Notes: generated by a model not told the origin, from the letters alone. A stretch of DNA of 64,000 nucleotides from Cedecea davisae DSM 4568 (GCF_000412335.2 NZ_KE161030.1:4267915-4331914), one strand, 5' to 3'; shown: positions 22,803-32,414, numbered from the stretch's first letter. Translations and numbers: made by a program.

Positions 22803-24086
22803 TCCTGCAAACCGAATTTCTTCTGCTTTATCACCCAGCATTATCTTCGTTTGAGCAGGCTGCGTAGTCGCAATGACCCGCCCGGCACGAATCGACCAGC
22901 GCACCGGCACCTGACGGCGCACCGCATCAAACCCGTTTTCAGCAGGCAGGATCACCAGATTCGCCGTGTTGCCCTCAGTAATACCGTAGTCCTCCACGCC
23001 AAAGGTTCGGGCGCTGTTATCGGTAATCAGCTTTAGTCCCTCATCAATCTGTCGGTAACCCATCAGCTGGCAAACGTGCAGCCCCATATGAAGAACCTGC
23101 AACATATTGGCGGTTCCCAGCGGATACCACGGGTCGAAGACATCGTCATGACCAAAGCATACGTTGATGCCCGCGCCCAGCATCTCCTTCACCCGCGTTA
23201 CGCCCCGGCGTTTAGGGTAGTCATCAAAGCGCCCCTGCAAATGAATGTTGACCAGCGGGTTAGCGACAAAGTTAATCCCGGAAAGCTTCAGCAGGCGGAA
23301 CAATCGTGAAGTATAGGCCCCGTTGTAGGAGTGCATTGCCGTGGTGTGGCTGGCGGTGACACGCGCACCAATGCCGTCACGATGGGCAAGAGCGGCGACC
23401 GTTTCTACAAAGCGCGACTGTTCGTCATCAATTTCATCGCAGTGAATATCCAGCCGACGATTGTATTTTTGCGCCAGGGCAAAGGCTTTATGCAGCGACT
23501 CAACGCCATATTCGCGGGTAAACTCGAAATGCGGGATAGCGCCCACAACGTCGGCACCAAGTTGCAGCGCTTCTTCCAGCAGAGCTTCACCGTTCGGATA
23601 AGAGAGAATGCCCTCCTGCGGGAACGCCACCAGCTGCAGCTCTACCCACGGGGCAACTTCCTGCTTCACTTCAAGCATCGCCTTCAATGCGGTCAGCGTC
23701 GGGTCAGAAACGTCCACATGGGTACGCACATACTGGATGCCGTTGGCAATCTGCCACTTCAGCGTTTGCCACGCCCGGTTTTTTACATCCTCATGGCTAA
23801 GCAGAGCCTTGCGCTCCGCCCAGCGCTCGATACCTTCGAATAAAGTGCCGGACTGGTTCCAGCTCGGCTGCCCGGCAGTTTGTGTGGTATCGAGGTGAAT
23901 ATGCGGCTCGACGAAAGGGGCAATGGCTAACCCGCCGTTACCGTCCAGAACCTGCCCGCCTTCTGGCAGGGCATCGCCCATCGGCGTGATGCCCCGAAAT
24001 TTTCCGTCGGCAATCGACAACTGCCACAATCCTTCTCGCCCGGCCAGCCGCACATTCTGAATCACCTGTAGCGCCATCGTCTCCAT
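22788..24086 (-). CDS. codA: Cytosine deaminase
   Basis: 432 residues from ATG 24086, aligning residue for residue with the E. coli CodA N-terminus ([14 protein letters not shown] against MSNNALQ...). ATG 24077 is an alternative and the frame is open to 24146. It is an amidohydrolase: [15 protein letters not shown] carries the HxH metal ligands, [10 protein letters not shown] the further His and catalytic Glu, and [10 protein letters not shown] the Asp ligand. It converts cytosine to uracil plus ammonia for pyrimidine salvage and nitrogen. The permease gene codB, paired with codA in E. coli, is absent; neighbours are tsgA and the divergent nirB. Confidence 0.94.
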   Translation of the reverse strand: METMALQVIQNVRLAGREGLWQLSIADGKFRGITPMGDALPEGGQVLDGNGGLAIAPFVEPHIHLDTTQTAGQPSWNQSGTLFEGIERWAERKALLSHEDVKNRAWQTLKWQIANGIQYVRTHVDVSDPTLTALKAMLEVKQEVAPWVELQLVAFPQEGILSYPNGEALLEEALQLGADVVGAIPHFEFTREYGVESLHKAFALAQKYNRRLDIHCDEIDDEQSRFVETVAALAHRDGIGARVTASHTTAMHSYNGAYTSRLFRLLKLSGINFVANPLVNIHLQGRFDDYPKRRGVTRVKEMLGAGINVCFGHDDVFDPWYPLGTANMLQVLHMGLHVCQLMGYRQIDEGLKLITDNSARTFGVEDYGITEGNTANLVILPAENGFDAVRRQVPVRWSIRAGRVIATTQPAQTKIMLGDKAEEIRFAGPSPR

Positions 24087-24212
24087 AAGTCCTCTCTTCT
24101 TCGTGTCGCAGTTTGCTTCATAGCATACACCGCTTAACGGCGGCATCTTGCTTTATCTGGCGAAAAACCAGCCAATTCCATAACTTACAAAACCCCATCA
24201 AAATCAACCATA

Positions 24213-24228
24213 TACCTATTAAGGGGTA
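24213..24228 (+). promoter_or_regulatory. NarL/NarP 7-2-7 site of nirB
   Basis: TACCTAT-TA-AGGGGTA is an inverted pair of NarL heptamers in 7-2-7 arrangement. Its centre is 28 bp upstream of the FNR site centre, which places it near -69.5, the position of the corresponding E. coli nir site. Confidence 0.8.
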
Positions 24229-24241
24229 TATAAAGGCGTAT

Positions 24242-24255
24242 TTGATTTGCATCAA
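24242..24255 (+). promoter_or_regulatory. FNR box of nirB
   Basis: TTGAT-TTGC-ATCAA, a perfect FNR site. If centred at -41.5, transcription would start near 24290, and TAAGGT at 24277-24282 would be the -10. This is a class II anaerobic activator arrangement. Confidence 0.88.
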
Positions 24256-24313
24256 TAATCACCGTAGCTGAATCGTTAAGGTAGGCGGTAATAAAAAAGA
24301 AATTGAGGCAATT

Positions 24314-26863
24314 ATGAGCAAAGTCAGAATCGCAGTTATCGGTAACGGCATGGTTGGCCATCGCTTTATCGAAGACTTACTTGATAAAGCCCAGCCCGAC
24401 CAGTTCGATATCACCGTATTTTGTGAAGAGCCACGCAAAGCCTATGACCGCGTGCATCTCTCGTCTTATTTCTCCCATCATACTGCTGAAGAACTCTCGC
24501 TGGTCCGCGACGGCTATTACGAAAAACACGGCGTGAAAGTGCTGGTTGGCGAACGCGCCATTACCATCAACCGCCAGGAAAAGGTTATCCACTCCAATAC
24601 CGGCCGCACGGTGTATTACGACAAGCTGGTCATGGCGACCGGCTCCTATCCGTGGATCCCGCCGATTAAAGGTTCTGAAACCCAGGACTGTTTCGTTTAC
24701 CGCACCATCGAAGATCTTAACGCTATCGAGTCCTGCGCACGCCGCAGCAAACGCGGCGCGGTAGTCGGCGGCGGCCTGCTGGGCCTGGAAGCCGCAGGCG
24801 CGCTGAAAAACCTCGGCGTGGAAACCCACGTTATCGAATTTGCCCCAATGCTGATGGCCGAACAGCTTGACCGCATGGGCGGCGAGCAGCTGCGCAGCAA
24901 AATCGAACGTATGGGCGTTCGCGTACATACCGGCAAAAACACCCAGGAAATCGTGCAGCAGGGTAACGAAGCGCGTAAAACCATGCGCTTTGCCGACGGC
25001 AGCGATCTTGAAGTCGACTTTATCGTGTTCTCTACCGGCATTCGTCCTCAGGACAAGCTCGCGACCCAGTGCGGGCTTGAAACCGCCCAGCGCGGCGGTA
25101 TCGTGATTAACGACAGCTGCCAGACCTCGGACCCGGATATTTACGCCATCGGCGAGTGCGCCAGCTGGCAAAACCGCGTTTTCGGTCTCGTCGCCCCCGG
25201 CTACAAAATGGCGCAGGTCACCGCGGACCATCTGCTCGGCACCGCAAATGCCTTCGAAGGCGCGGATATGAGCGCCAAGCTGAAGCTGCTCGGCGTTGAC
25301 GTCGGCGGCATTGGCGACGCGCACGGCCGCACGCCAAACGCACGCAGCTATGTCTATCTGGACGAAAGCAAAGAAATCTACAAACGCCTGATCGTAAGCG
25401 AAGACAACAAAACCCTGCTCGGCGCGGTGCTGGTTGGCGATACCAGCGACTACGGCAACCTGCTGCAACTGGTGCTAAACGCCATTGAGCTGCCGGAAAA
25501 TCCGGACTCGCTGATCCTCCCGGCCCACGCCAGCGGCGGCAAGCCTTCTATCGGCGTCGACAAACTGCCGGAAAGCGCGCAAATCTGCTCATGTTTTGAC
25601 GTCACCAAAGGCGACCTGATCAAAGCTATCAATAAAGGCTGCCATACCGTTGCGGCGCTGAAAGCGGAAACCAAAGCCGGTACGGGCTGCGGCGGCTGTA
25701 TTCCGCTGGTCACTCAGGTGCTGAACGCCGAGCTTGCTAAAGCCGGGATCGAAGTTAACAACAACCTTTGCGAACACTTTGCTTTCTCACGCCAGGAGCT
25801 GTATCACCTGATCCGCGTTGAAGGCATCAAATCCTTCGACCAGTTGCTTGAGAAGTACGGCAAGGGCTACGGGTGTGAAGTTTGCAAACCAACCGTTGGC
25901 TCGCTGCTGGCTTCCTGCTGGAATGAGTATGTGCTGGAGCCGGAGCTGACCCCGCTACAGGACACCAACGACAACTTCCTCGGCAACATTCAGAAAGACG
26001 GCACCTACTCGGTCATCCCGCGCTCCGCAGGCGGCGAAATTACCCCTGAAGGGCTGATGGAAGTGGGCCGTATCGCCCGCGAATATAACCTCTACACCAA
26101 AATAACCGGCTCTCAGCGCATCGGCCTGTTCGGCGCGCAAAAAGACGATCTGCCGGAAATCTGGCGTCAGCTGATTGAGGCTGGCTTTGAAACCGGCCAC
26201 GCCTACGCAAAAGCGCTACGCATGGCGAAAACCTGCGTGGGCAGCACCTGGTGCCGCTATGGCGTGGGTGATAGCGTGGGCTTCGGCGTCGAGCTGGAAA
26301 ACCGCTACAAAGGCATCCGCACGCCGCACAAAATGAAGTTTGGCGTTTCCGGCTGTACCCGCGAATGTGCGGAAGCCCAGGGCAAAGACGTCGGTATTAT
26401 CGCCACCGAGAAAGGCTGGAACCTGTATGTTTGCGGTAACGGCGGCATGAAACCACGCCATGCGGACCTGCTGGCGGCCGACCTCGACCGCGAAACCATC
26501 ATCAAGTATCTCGACCGCTTTATGATGTTCTACATCCGCACCGCGGACAAACTCACCCGTACCTCCGTCTGGCTGGAAAACCTTGAAGGCGGCATCGACT
26601 ACCTGCGCAGCGTTATCATCGACGACAAGCTTGGCCTCAATGAGCATCTGGAAGCCGAACTGGCCCGGCTGCGTGAGAAAGTCATTTGCGAGTGGACCGA
26701 AACGGTCAATACGCCGCAGGCGCAGGTCCGCTTCAAGCACTTTATCAACAGCCCGCTGCGTGACCCGAATGTGCAGGTGGTGAGCGAGCGCGAACAACAT
26801 CGTCCGGCTACGCCATACGAGCGTATCCCGGTCACTCTGGTAGAAGTGGAGGAACACGCATGA
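24314..26863 (+). CDS. nirB: NADH-dependent nitrite reductase large subunit
   Basis: 849 residues. N-terminal FAD/NAD(P)-binding oxidoreductase domain (VIGNGMVGHRF near residue 8; NAD-binding GGGLLGLEAAG); a BFD-like [2Fe-2S] domain starting at Cys425/Cys427 (ICSCFD) and closing with GTGCGGC; then the nitrite/sulfite reductase domains binding siroheme and [4Fe-4S] through C641-x5-C647 and C681-x3-C685. It reduces nitrite to ammonium with NADH in the cytoplasm. All redox ligands are present. It overlaps nirD by 4 bp. Confidence 0.98.
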   Translation: MSKVRIAVIGNGMVGHRFIEDLLDKAQPDQFDITVFCEEPRKAYDRVHLSSYFSHHTAEELSLVRDGYYEKHGVKVLVGERAITINRQEKVIHSNTGRTVYYDKLVMATGSYPWIPPIKGSETQDCFVYRTIEDLNAIESCARRSKRGAVVGGGLLGLEAAGALKNLGVETHVIEFAPMLMAEQLDRMGGEQLRSKIERMGVRVHTGKNTQEIVQQGNEARKTMRFADGSDLEVDFIVFSTGIRPQDKLATQCGLETAQRGGIVINDSCQTSDPDIYAIGECASWQNRVFGLVAPGYKMAQVTADHLLGTANAFEGADMSAKLKLLGVDVGGIGDAHGRTPNARSYVYLDESKEIYKRLIVSEDNKTLLGAVLVGDTSDYGNLLQLVLNAIELPENPDSLILPAHASGGKPSIGVDKLPESAQICSCFDVTKGDLIKAINKGCHTVAALKAETKAGTGCGGCIPLVTQVLNAELAKAGIEVNNNLCEHFAFSRQELYHLIRVEGIKSFDQLLEKYGKGYGCEVCKPTVGSLLASCWNEYVLEPELTPLQDTNDNFLGNIQKDGTYSVIPRSAGGEITPEGLMEVGRIAREYNLYTKITGSQRIGLFGAQKDDLPEIWRQLIEAGFETGHAYAKALRMAKTCVGSTWCRYGVGDSVGFGVELENRYKGIRTPHKMKFGVSGCTRECAEAQGKDVGIIATEKGWNLYVCGNGGMKPRHADLLAADLDRETIIKYLDRFMMFYIRTADKLTRTSVWLENLEGGIDYLRSVIIDDKLGLNEHLEAELARLREKVICEWTETVNTPQAQVRFKHFINSPLRDPNVQVVSEREQHRPATPYERIPVTLVEVEEHA

Positions 26864-27186
26864 GCCAGTGGACAACCGTTTGTCAGCTAAACGACATCCT
26901 GCCCGCGACCGGCGTTTGCGCCCTGGTGGGCAATGCTCAGGTTGCGATTTTCCGCCCGCGCAAAGATGAGCAGGTGTACGCCATCAGCAATATCGACCCG
27001 TTCTTTGAAGCAAGCGTGCTTTCACGCGGGCTGATTGCCGAACACCAGGACGAGCTGTGGGTTGCCAGCCCGCTGAAAAAACAACACTTTCGCCTGCGCG
27101 ACGGGCTTTGCCTGGAAGATGAAAGCCGCTCCGTACCGCACTATGAAGCCCGCGTGCAGGACGGATTGGTGCAGGTAAAAGCGTAA
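26860..27186 (+). CDS. nirD: NADH-dependent nitrite reductase small subunit
   Basis: 108 residues starting MSQWTTVCQLNDILPATGVCALV, with the Rieske-like fold of NirD but without Rieske iron ligands, as is normal for this family. It partners NirB. The ATG overlaps the nirB stop (ATGA). A 226-bp gap with a composite palindromic repeat separates it from nirC. Confidence 0.96.
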   Translation: MSQWTTVCQLNDILPATGVCALVGNAQVAIFRPRKDEQVYAISNIDPFFEASVLSRGLIAEHQDELWVASPLKKQHFRLRDGLCLEDESRSVPHYEARVQDGLVQVKA

Positions 27187-27198
27187 TTCTTAAAACAA

Positions 27199-27364
27199 CC
27201 CTCACCCTGCCCTCTCCCTGAGGGAGAGGGTATCGTCGGTATTCTCCCCTCGAACTGAGGGAGAGTGCCGAAAGTATTCCTCCCTCGGGAGAGAGGGAAC
27301 CGATCGAGCAAAAATAGCGACGACGGTTTCCCCCTCTCCCTTTGGGAGAGGGTTGGGGTGAGGG
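27199..27364. repeat. Composite palindromic (BIME-like) repeat between nirD and nirC, copy 3
   Basis: The outer ends are inverted copies: CCCTCACCCTGCCCTCTCCC then GAGGGAGAGGG on the left, and CCCTCTCCC-TTT-GGGAGAGGG then TTGGGGTGAGGG on the right. Two more degenerate palindromes lie between (CTCCCCTC...GAGGGAGAG near 27244-27264; CCTCCCTC-GGGAGAGAGGG near 27279-27297). The core is shared with 12301-12327 and 22779-22802. Lying inside an operon, it may affect mRNA processing or expression ratio of nirBD and nirC. Confidence 0.85.
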
Positions 27365-27412
27365 CAATTCATTTTTACTTTTTCTTTTTTAACTTCATTT
27401 GGGATAACAAAA

Positions 27413-28219
27413 ATGTTCACCGATACCATCAATAAGTGTGCGGCGAATGCCGCGCGTATTAACCGGCTCTCGCAGAGCAATCCTCTCGGTTTCTGGGTCA
27501 GTTCCGCCATGGCGGGGGCCTATGTCGGCCTCGGCATCATCCTGATATTTACCCTCGGTAACTTGCTCGACCCTTCCGTGCGGCCGCTGGTCATGGGTGC
27601 CACCTTCGGTATAGCCCTTACGCTGGTAATTATCGCCGGTTCAGAGCTGTTTACCGGCCACACCATGTTCCTGACCTTCGGCGTAAAAGCGGGCACTATT
27701 TCGCACGGGCGCATGTGGGCAATTCTGCCGCAGACCTGGCTTGGTAACCTGCTGGGTTCCGTTTTCGTTGCCCTGCTCTACAACTGGGGCGGCGGAAGCC
27801 TGCTGCCGGTTGATACCAGCCTCATTCATAGCGCGGCGCTGGCAAAAACCACCGCCCCGGCGATGGTGTTGTTCTTCAAAGGCGCGCTGTGTAACTGGCT
27901 GGTTTGCCTGGCTATCTGGATGGCAGTCCGTACCGAAGGCGCGGCGAAGTTTATCGCCATCTGGTGGTGCCTGCTGGCGTTTATCGCCTCCGGCTACGAG
28001 CACTCCATCGCCAATATGACGCTGTTTGCTCTCTCCTGGTTTGGCAACCATAGCGAGGCTTATACCCTGTCCGGTATCGGCCACAACCTGCTGTGGGTCA
28101 CGCTGGGGAATACCCTTTCCGGCATAGTATTCATGGGTCTGGGTTATTGGTATGCTACGCCGAAAGCCGAGCGCCCGCAGCCTGAGCGCGTAAGCGCGCC
28201 GGAAACCGCCCGTAATTAA
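27413..28219 (+). CDS. nirC: Nitrite transporter NirC (FNT family)
   Basis: 268 residues, formate/nitrite transporter family, with about six membrane helices. Family features are SAMAGAYVGLGIIL, GSELFTGHTMF and a cytoplasm-to-membrane GYEHSIANM motif including the central His. It moves nitrite across the inner membrane to feed NirBD. It belongs to nirBDC-cysG; cysG follows after 13 bp. Confidence 0.97.
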   Translation: MFTDTINKCAANAARINRLSQSNPLGFWVSSAMAGAYVGLGIILIFTLGNLLDPSVRPLVMGATFGIALTLVIIAGSELFTGHTMFLTFGVKAGTISHGRMWAILPQTWLGNLLGSVFVALLYNWGGGSLLPVDTSLIHSAALAKTTAPAMVLFFKGALCNWLVCLAIWMAVRTEGAAKFIAIWWCLLAFIASGYEHSIANMTLFALSWFGNHSEAYTLSGIGHNLLWVTLGNTLSGIVFMGLGYWYATPKAERPQPERVSAPETARN

Positions 28220-28232
28220 TTGAGGATTGACC

Positions 28233-29606
28233 GTGGATCACCTGCCGATATTTTGTCAGTTACGTGGCCGTGCCTGCCTGCTGGTAGGCGGTGGCGACGT
28301 TGCTGAACGCAAAGCGCGTTTATTGCTGGAGGCAGGTGCGCGCATCACCGTTAACGCCCTTGAGTTCAGCCCACAGTTTAAAGCGTGGGCCGAACAGGAC
28401 ATGCTGACTCTGGCCGAAGGCGCATTCTCACCCACTCTGCTGGACGAGAGCTGGCTGGCCATCGCCGCCACCGATGACGATGCTGTAAACCAGCAGGTTA
28501 GCGACGCCGCAGAGGCTCGCCGAATCTTCTGCAACGTTGTCGATGCTCCAAAGCAGGCAAGCTTCATTATGCCTTCGATAATCGACCGTTCTCCGCTGAT
28601 GGTCGCCGTCTCTTCCGGCGGCACCTCTCCGGTGCTGGCCCGACTGCTGCGTGAAAAGCTGGAAGCCACCCTGCCGCTGCATCTCGGCAAAATTGCCGCT
28701 TATGCGGGAACCCTGCGCGGGCGCGTAAAGCAAACCTTCGCCTCTATGGGCGAGCGCCGTCGCTTCTGGGAAAAGTTCTTCACCAACGACAGGCTGGCAC
28801 AGTATCTGGCCAATGAAGACCAGCTTGCCGTTGAGAAAGAGACGGAAACGCTGTTTTCTACCCCGCTCGATCACCGCGGCGAAGTCGTGCTTGTCGGTGC
28901 CGGGCCTGGCGATGCGGGTTTACTGACTCTGAAAGGTTTGCAGCAGATCCAGCAGGCCGACGTAGTGGTTTACGACCGCCTGGTATCTGACGACATTATG
29001 AATCTGGTGCGCCGCGATGCAGATCGCGTATTCGTCGGTAAACGAGCGGGCTACCACTGCGTACCGCAGGAAGAGATTAACCAAATCCTGCTGCGCGAAG
29101 CGCAAAAAGGCAAACGTGTTGTGCGCCTGAAAGGCGGCGATCCGTTTATCTTCGGGCGCGGCGGCGAAGAGCTGGAAACCCTGTGCAACGGAGGGATCCC
29201 GTTCTCCGTGGTGCCGGGAATTACCGCAGCCTCGGGCTGCTCCGCTTACTCGGGCATCCCGCTGACCCACCGCGACTATGCGCAAAGCGTGCGCCTGGTC
29301 ACCGGCCATTTAAAAACCGGCGGCGAACTGGACTGGGCCAACCTGGCTGCGGAAAAACAGACGCTGGTGTTCTATATGGGCCTCAATCAGGCCGCGACCA
29401 TTCAGCAGCAGCTGATTGCTCATGGTATGGAAGAGAATATGCCGGTGGCGCTGGTAGAAAACGGCACTGCGGTAAATCAGCGTGTGGTAAGCGGCAGTCT
29501 GAACCAGCTCGGCGAGCTGGCGACCCAGGTTGGCAGCCCGGCGCTGATTATCGTCGGGCGCGTGGTTGCCCTGCGAGATAAGCTCAACTGGTTCTCAAAT
29601 CACTAA
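28233..29606 (+). CDS. cysG: Siroheme synthase CysG
   Basis: 457 residues from GTG 28233, with TGAGGA six bases upstream; a TTG two codons earlier is an unlikely start. The N-terminal bifunctional precorrin-2 dehydrogenase/ferrochelatase ([19 protein letters not shown], residues about 15-33) is followed by the C-terminal SAM-dependent uroporphyrinogen III methyltransferase (from about residue 215; [29 protein letters not shown]). It makes the siroheme required by NirB and by sulfite reductase. Same length as E. coli CysG; it ends with a strong terminator. Confidence 0.98.
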   Translation: MDHLPIFCQLRGRACLLVGGGDVAERKARLLLEAGARITVNALEFSPQFKAWAEQDMLTLAEGAFSPTLLDESWLAIAATDDDAVNQQVSDAAEARRIFCNVVDAPKQASFIMPSIIDRSPLMVAVSSGGTSPVLARLLREKLEATLPLHLGKIAAYAGTLRGRVKQTFASMGERRRFWEKFFTNDRLAQYLANEDQLAVEKETETLFSTPLDHRGEVVLVGAGPGDAGLLTLKGLQQIQQADVVVYDRLVSDDIMNLVRRDADRVFVGKRAGYHCVPQEEINQILLREAQKGKRVVRLKGGDPFIFGRGGEELETLCNGGIPFSVVPGITAASGCSAYSGIPLTHRDYAQSVRLVTGHLKTGGELDWANLAAEKQTLVFYMGLNQAATIQQQLIAHGMEENMPVALVENGTAVNQRVVSGSLNQLGELATQVGSPALIIVGRVVALRDKLNWFSNH

Positions 29607-29610
29607 TGGA

Positions 29611-29636
29611 AAGGGAGGCTCTGGCCTCCCTTTTTT
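29611..29636 (+). terminator. cysG terminator
   Basis: AAGGGAGGC-TCTG-GCCTCCCTT followed by a T-tract, 4 bp after the cysG stop. The convergent yhfS stop codon overlaps the T-tract. In E. coli K-12 yhfL and the frl genes occupy this junction; here none are present. Confidence 0.92.
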
Positions 29637-30726
29637 ACTTTTCTACCGCCGCACAGCTTTCCCGTAAGATTCTTAGCACCGTCCCGGCACCGCTGCGGTT
29701 CGGGTTAATACGGATAGTCCGCTGCTCAAGGCTCGCGTCGGACTGCCGGAACGTGCCGGAAACGCGATAAAACAGCGGCGGGACTTCATATTTAGACTCG
29801 GCCCCAACCGGGTAAGGCAGCGCGCCAAGCTTGTGGGCCTCGGCCAATACCTGTTCGGCAATCGGCCGATGAAACTCAACCAGCAATACCTTCGACTGAG
29901 CGTTGGCGATAAGCGCCTGCTTCACCTGCGGTATTGCTCCTGCGTTGAGTGCCGCCGCCAGCTCATCGTTAACCTGGGCCTGAACCGCATGCATCACGGG
30001 TGCAAACACCAGCCCGCGCAGCACTTCCATTGCCTGGAACCCTTGCACCTGGCTGCCGCCGGAATACAGGCTGTGGCGCACGGCCTTCACCGCGCCCGCT
30101 TCGCCTACCACCACGCCAACGCCAGCCGGGCCAAACAGCTTGAAACTGGAGAAAGTTGAAAGCGTGGCTCCGCATTCGCAGCCGATTTTATCGACCTTCA
30201 TCACCGCATAGTTATCGTCGGTAAGCGACGGCAAACCGAGACGGTTAAAACAGGCGATAACTTCAGCCAGATGATAAGCATCGTCGAGTTGCTGACGGGT
30301 ATGCTGGACTAAAGCCACGACCGGGCGATGCGCAACGATGGATTTTTCCACCTTGCTTAGCTCATTAAAATCAGCCCGCACCAGCTCAAGCCCCATCTGT
30401 TCAGCAATCACCGCCGTTGTAGGATACAGAGGGGCATCATGCACCAGCAGCTTATCGCCCGCCTTTAACAACGCAGCCAGCCCGCTGCGAATTGCTCCGG
30501 TTCCCGCCCCCTGCACTAGCGCGGCAGCCGGTACAGAAAAGAAGTCCGCCAGCACCGCCTCAACCCGCCGGGTCATATGCGGCTGGTTAAGGCCGGTCGC
30601 CAGCCCAACATCGCCCAGGGTAAGGAAATCCTCCCCCGGAAAATGGCGGCAGATAATATCCACCAGGCGAAACTGTTTTAGCCGGGCCTGTTCCATGCTC
30701 AGGCTTTGCAATGGCGAGCTTTTCAC
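29635..30726 (-). CDS. yhfS: YhfS, PLP-dependent aminotransferase/lyase-like protein
   Basis: 363 residues (E. coli 361). Fold type I PLP enzyme: ALVQGAGTGAIRSGLAALL holds the phosphate-binding segment, LTDDNYAVMKV the PLP-ring Asp, and TFSSFKLFGPAGVG the PLP lysine. It resembles the Cys/Met metabolism PLP family, but the substrate is not established. It is the last gene of the yhfZYXW-php-yhfUTS operon, 10 bp after yhfT. Confidence 0.9.
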   Translation of the reverse strand: MKSSPLQSLSMEQARLKQFRLVDIICRHFPGEDFLTLGDVGLATGLNQPHMTRRVEAVLADFFSVPAAALVQGAGTGAIRSGLAALLKAGDKLLVHDAPLYPTTAVIAEQMGLELVRADFNELSKVEKSIVAHRPVVALVQHTRQQLDDAYHLAEVIACFNRLGLPSLTDDNYAVMKVDKIGCECGATLSTFSSFKLFGPAGVGVVVGEAGAVKAVRHSLYSGGSQVQGFQAMEVLRGLVFAPVMHAVQAQVNDELAAALNAGAIPQVKQALIANAQSKVLLVEFHRPIAEQVLAEAHKLGALPYPVGAESKYEVPPLFYRVSGTFRQSDASLEQRTIRINPNRSGAGTVLRILRESCAAVEK

Positions 30727-30736
30727 GCTACCTCCC

Positions 30737-32041
30737 TCAGGCCGGGATAAACAGGCCGCAGAAGAACAGAATATTCAGCACGATGCCGGTTATCATCACC
30801 GCCACAACCGGCGCGGCCATTTTCTGCACCGGACGCCCCAGCGACTCGTTCAGGAAGTAGAGCGCCGTCGCGATGGTAAAGCCGGTATAACCCGCCATCT
30901 TAATGGCCGCAAAAATAGAGCCAATAAGCAGCGCCATTTCCATCAGCATATTCATGGCGTTACGGATATTGTCCGAAGCGTTACGCACCGAAGGATAGCG
31001 CCCCAGCCATTTCCCGATGGAGCGCAGCAACAGCACCTCGGCGGAGATAACCAGCGCCCCGACCACAAAAGCAATCAACGGGTTAGCAATCAGGTAACCA
31101 ACGGCAAACACGAAGGTGAAGCCCGCCACCGCGTAAACGCCGGTCGCCAGCGCCGTGGTAGCAATCATCGGCACAAAGCCCAGCCCGCGCATAAATTCAG
31201 CCAAAGCGGCCTGGTCTATCAGGCTCTGGGACTGCGCAGGGTCGAGGCCAATTTTGTAGGCTTTCTCCAGCGTGAAGATAGACACCTCGCTACCGGCGAA
31301 CAGCTTCATGCTGGCAACGGCGGCGATCAGTCCGCCAACGATGGCGATATATGGCAGATTTTTAATTATCCTGGAGGTTCGCTCCTCGAATACCGACTGC
31401 CCGTGAGCGTCATGCTCATTCTCGCCGCGAGAACGCAGATCCTGAACAATGGCGATAGCCAGCAGCATAATCATGCCGACGAAAATCTCGATAGACTCCG
31501 GGTTAAGCAGCGGGAAGAAACGCACCACCAGCACGCGGGTCAGCAGCACGACAACCGCCGCGAACAGGCTGTTCTTCCAGCCGAACTGATAAAAAATCGC
31601 CACCAGCGGGAAGAGAGCAAAAGCCGAAACAACCGGAGAACTTAGCTCGCCTAGCGAGCCGAGAACATCCACCGGCAGCGCGGTAAGCAGGTGGTTAACC
31701 GGCACCAGGCAGGTGAGGATCAGCACGCCCCAGATGGCCCCAAGCCCGAATGCCAGCAGGCTGTTAGCCGCCAACACGCCGAGAATATCTGTAGGCAGGA
31801 ACAGCAGCCAGCTATTCAGCAGCCCGGTCTTCAGGGTGAACGAAATACCCACCGAAGCCACAAAGCCGATGCTCAGGCCAAAGGCGATGCTCCCCGCCTC
31901 GCGGCGGTTCATATTGCCTTCAATCAGCTGCGGCAGGATCGGACGAATACCGTCGTGAAATACCGCCGCAGAGCGATGCGCCAGCAGCGCCGTCATCCCG
32001 GTGAGCAAGGCAACAACTACAAGGTGAAGGTAAAATTCCAT
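30737..32041 (-). CDS. yhfT: YhfT family multi-spanning membrane protein, putative transporter
   Basis: 434 residues with about 12 hydrophobic segments, beginning MEFYLHLVVVALLTGMTALLA and carrying SLGIGFVASV-like helices; family YhfT. It is probably the carrier that imports the substrate of the yhf pathway, an inference from operon membership. It lies 10 bp after yhfU and before yhfS. Confidence 0.88.
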   Translation of the reverse strand: MEFYLHLVVVALLTGMTALLAHRSAAVFHDGIRPILPQLIEGNMNRREAGSIAFGLSIGFVASVGISFTLKTGLLNSWLLFLPTDILGVLAANSLLAFGLGAIWGVLILTCLVPVNHLLTALPVDVLGSLGELSSPVVSAFALFPLVAIFYQFGWKNSLFAAVVVLLTRVLVVRFFPLLNPESIEIFVGMIMLLAIAIVQDLRSRGENEHDAHGQSVFEERTSRIIKNLPYIAIVGGLIAAVASMKLFAGSEVSIFTLEKAYKIGLDPAQSQSLIDQAALAEFMRGLGFVPMIATTALATGVYAVAGFTFVFAVGYLIANPLIAFVVGALVISAEVLLLRSIGKWLGRYPSVRNASDNIRNAMNMLMEMALLIGSIFAAIKMAGYTGFTIATALYFLNESLGRPVQKMAAPVVAVMITGIVLNILFFCGLFIPA

Positions 32042-32051
32042 ACGGATGCCT

Positions 32052-32405
32052 TTATTTTAAATGGTTAACCAGCAGCGGAATGGCATGCTCGATATGTTCG
32101 ACGGAGAGGCCAAATGCCACCTTGCCTTCGGACACCAGGCGGGCAATTTGCTCCTCTTTTGCTTTAATGCCGGGCTTGGCAATGGTGCAGCTGCGGTTAT
32201 AGCCAATCACCGCGATGGCAATCGACAAGGCCGCACCTGCCCCGGTATTGCAGGCGCCAATGTAGTAATCAAGCTGGCCGGATTTCACCTTCAGCGCGGC
32301 ATCCATGTCGTTATAGATAAACACTTCGAAGCAGCCCGGAGCGGCCGTTTCGATGGTTTGTTTGATGAGTTCGCGCTGTAAGCCAGCGACACCGATCTTT
32401 TTCAT
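32052..32405 (-). CDS. yhfU: YhfU family protein (DUF2620)
   Basis: 117 residues starting MKKIGVAGLQRELIKQTIETA. A small, predicted soluble alpha/beta protein with a Gly/Ala-rich segment (YYIGACNTGAGAALSIAIAV). No catalytic motif is recognised. It is always found beside yhfT in enterobacteria as far as I know, so it may be an accessory to the transporter. Confidence 0.88.
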   Translation of the reverse strand: MKKIGVAGLQRELIKQTIETAAPGCFEVFIYNDMDAALKVKSGQLDYYIGACNTGAGAALSIAIAVIGYNRSCTIAKPGIKAKEEQIARLVSEGKVAFGLSVEHIEHAIPLLVNHLK

Positions 32406-32414
32406 GGAAAATCC

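Noticed and set aside
24377..25468. 363-codon frame opposite nirB
   Set aside because: Lies wholly within nirB, whose domains and redox motifs are intact; explained by codon bias of the sense gene.
27199..27364. CRISPR-like repeat array between nirD and nirC
   Set aside because: Repeats are palindromic, inverted and unequal in spacing, with no uniform spacers; it is a REP/BIME-type element.
30338..31645. 435-codon frame opposite yhfT and yhfS
   Set aside because: Its translation is rich in Gln, His, Arg and Asn with no domain, typical of the reverse complement of a membrane protein gene.
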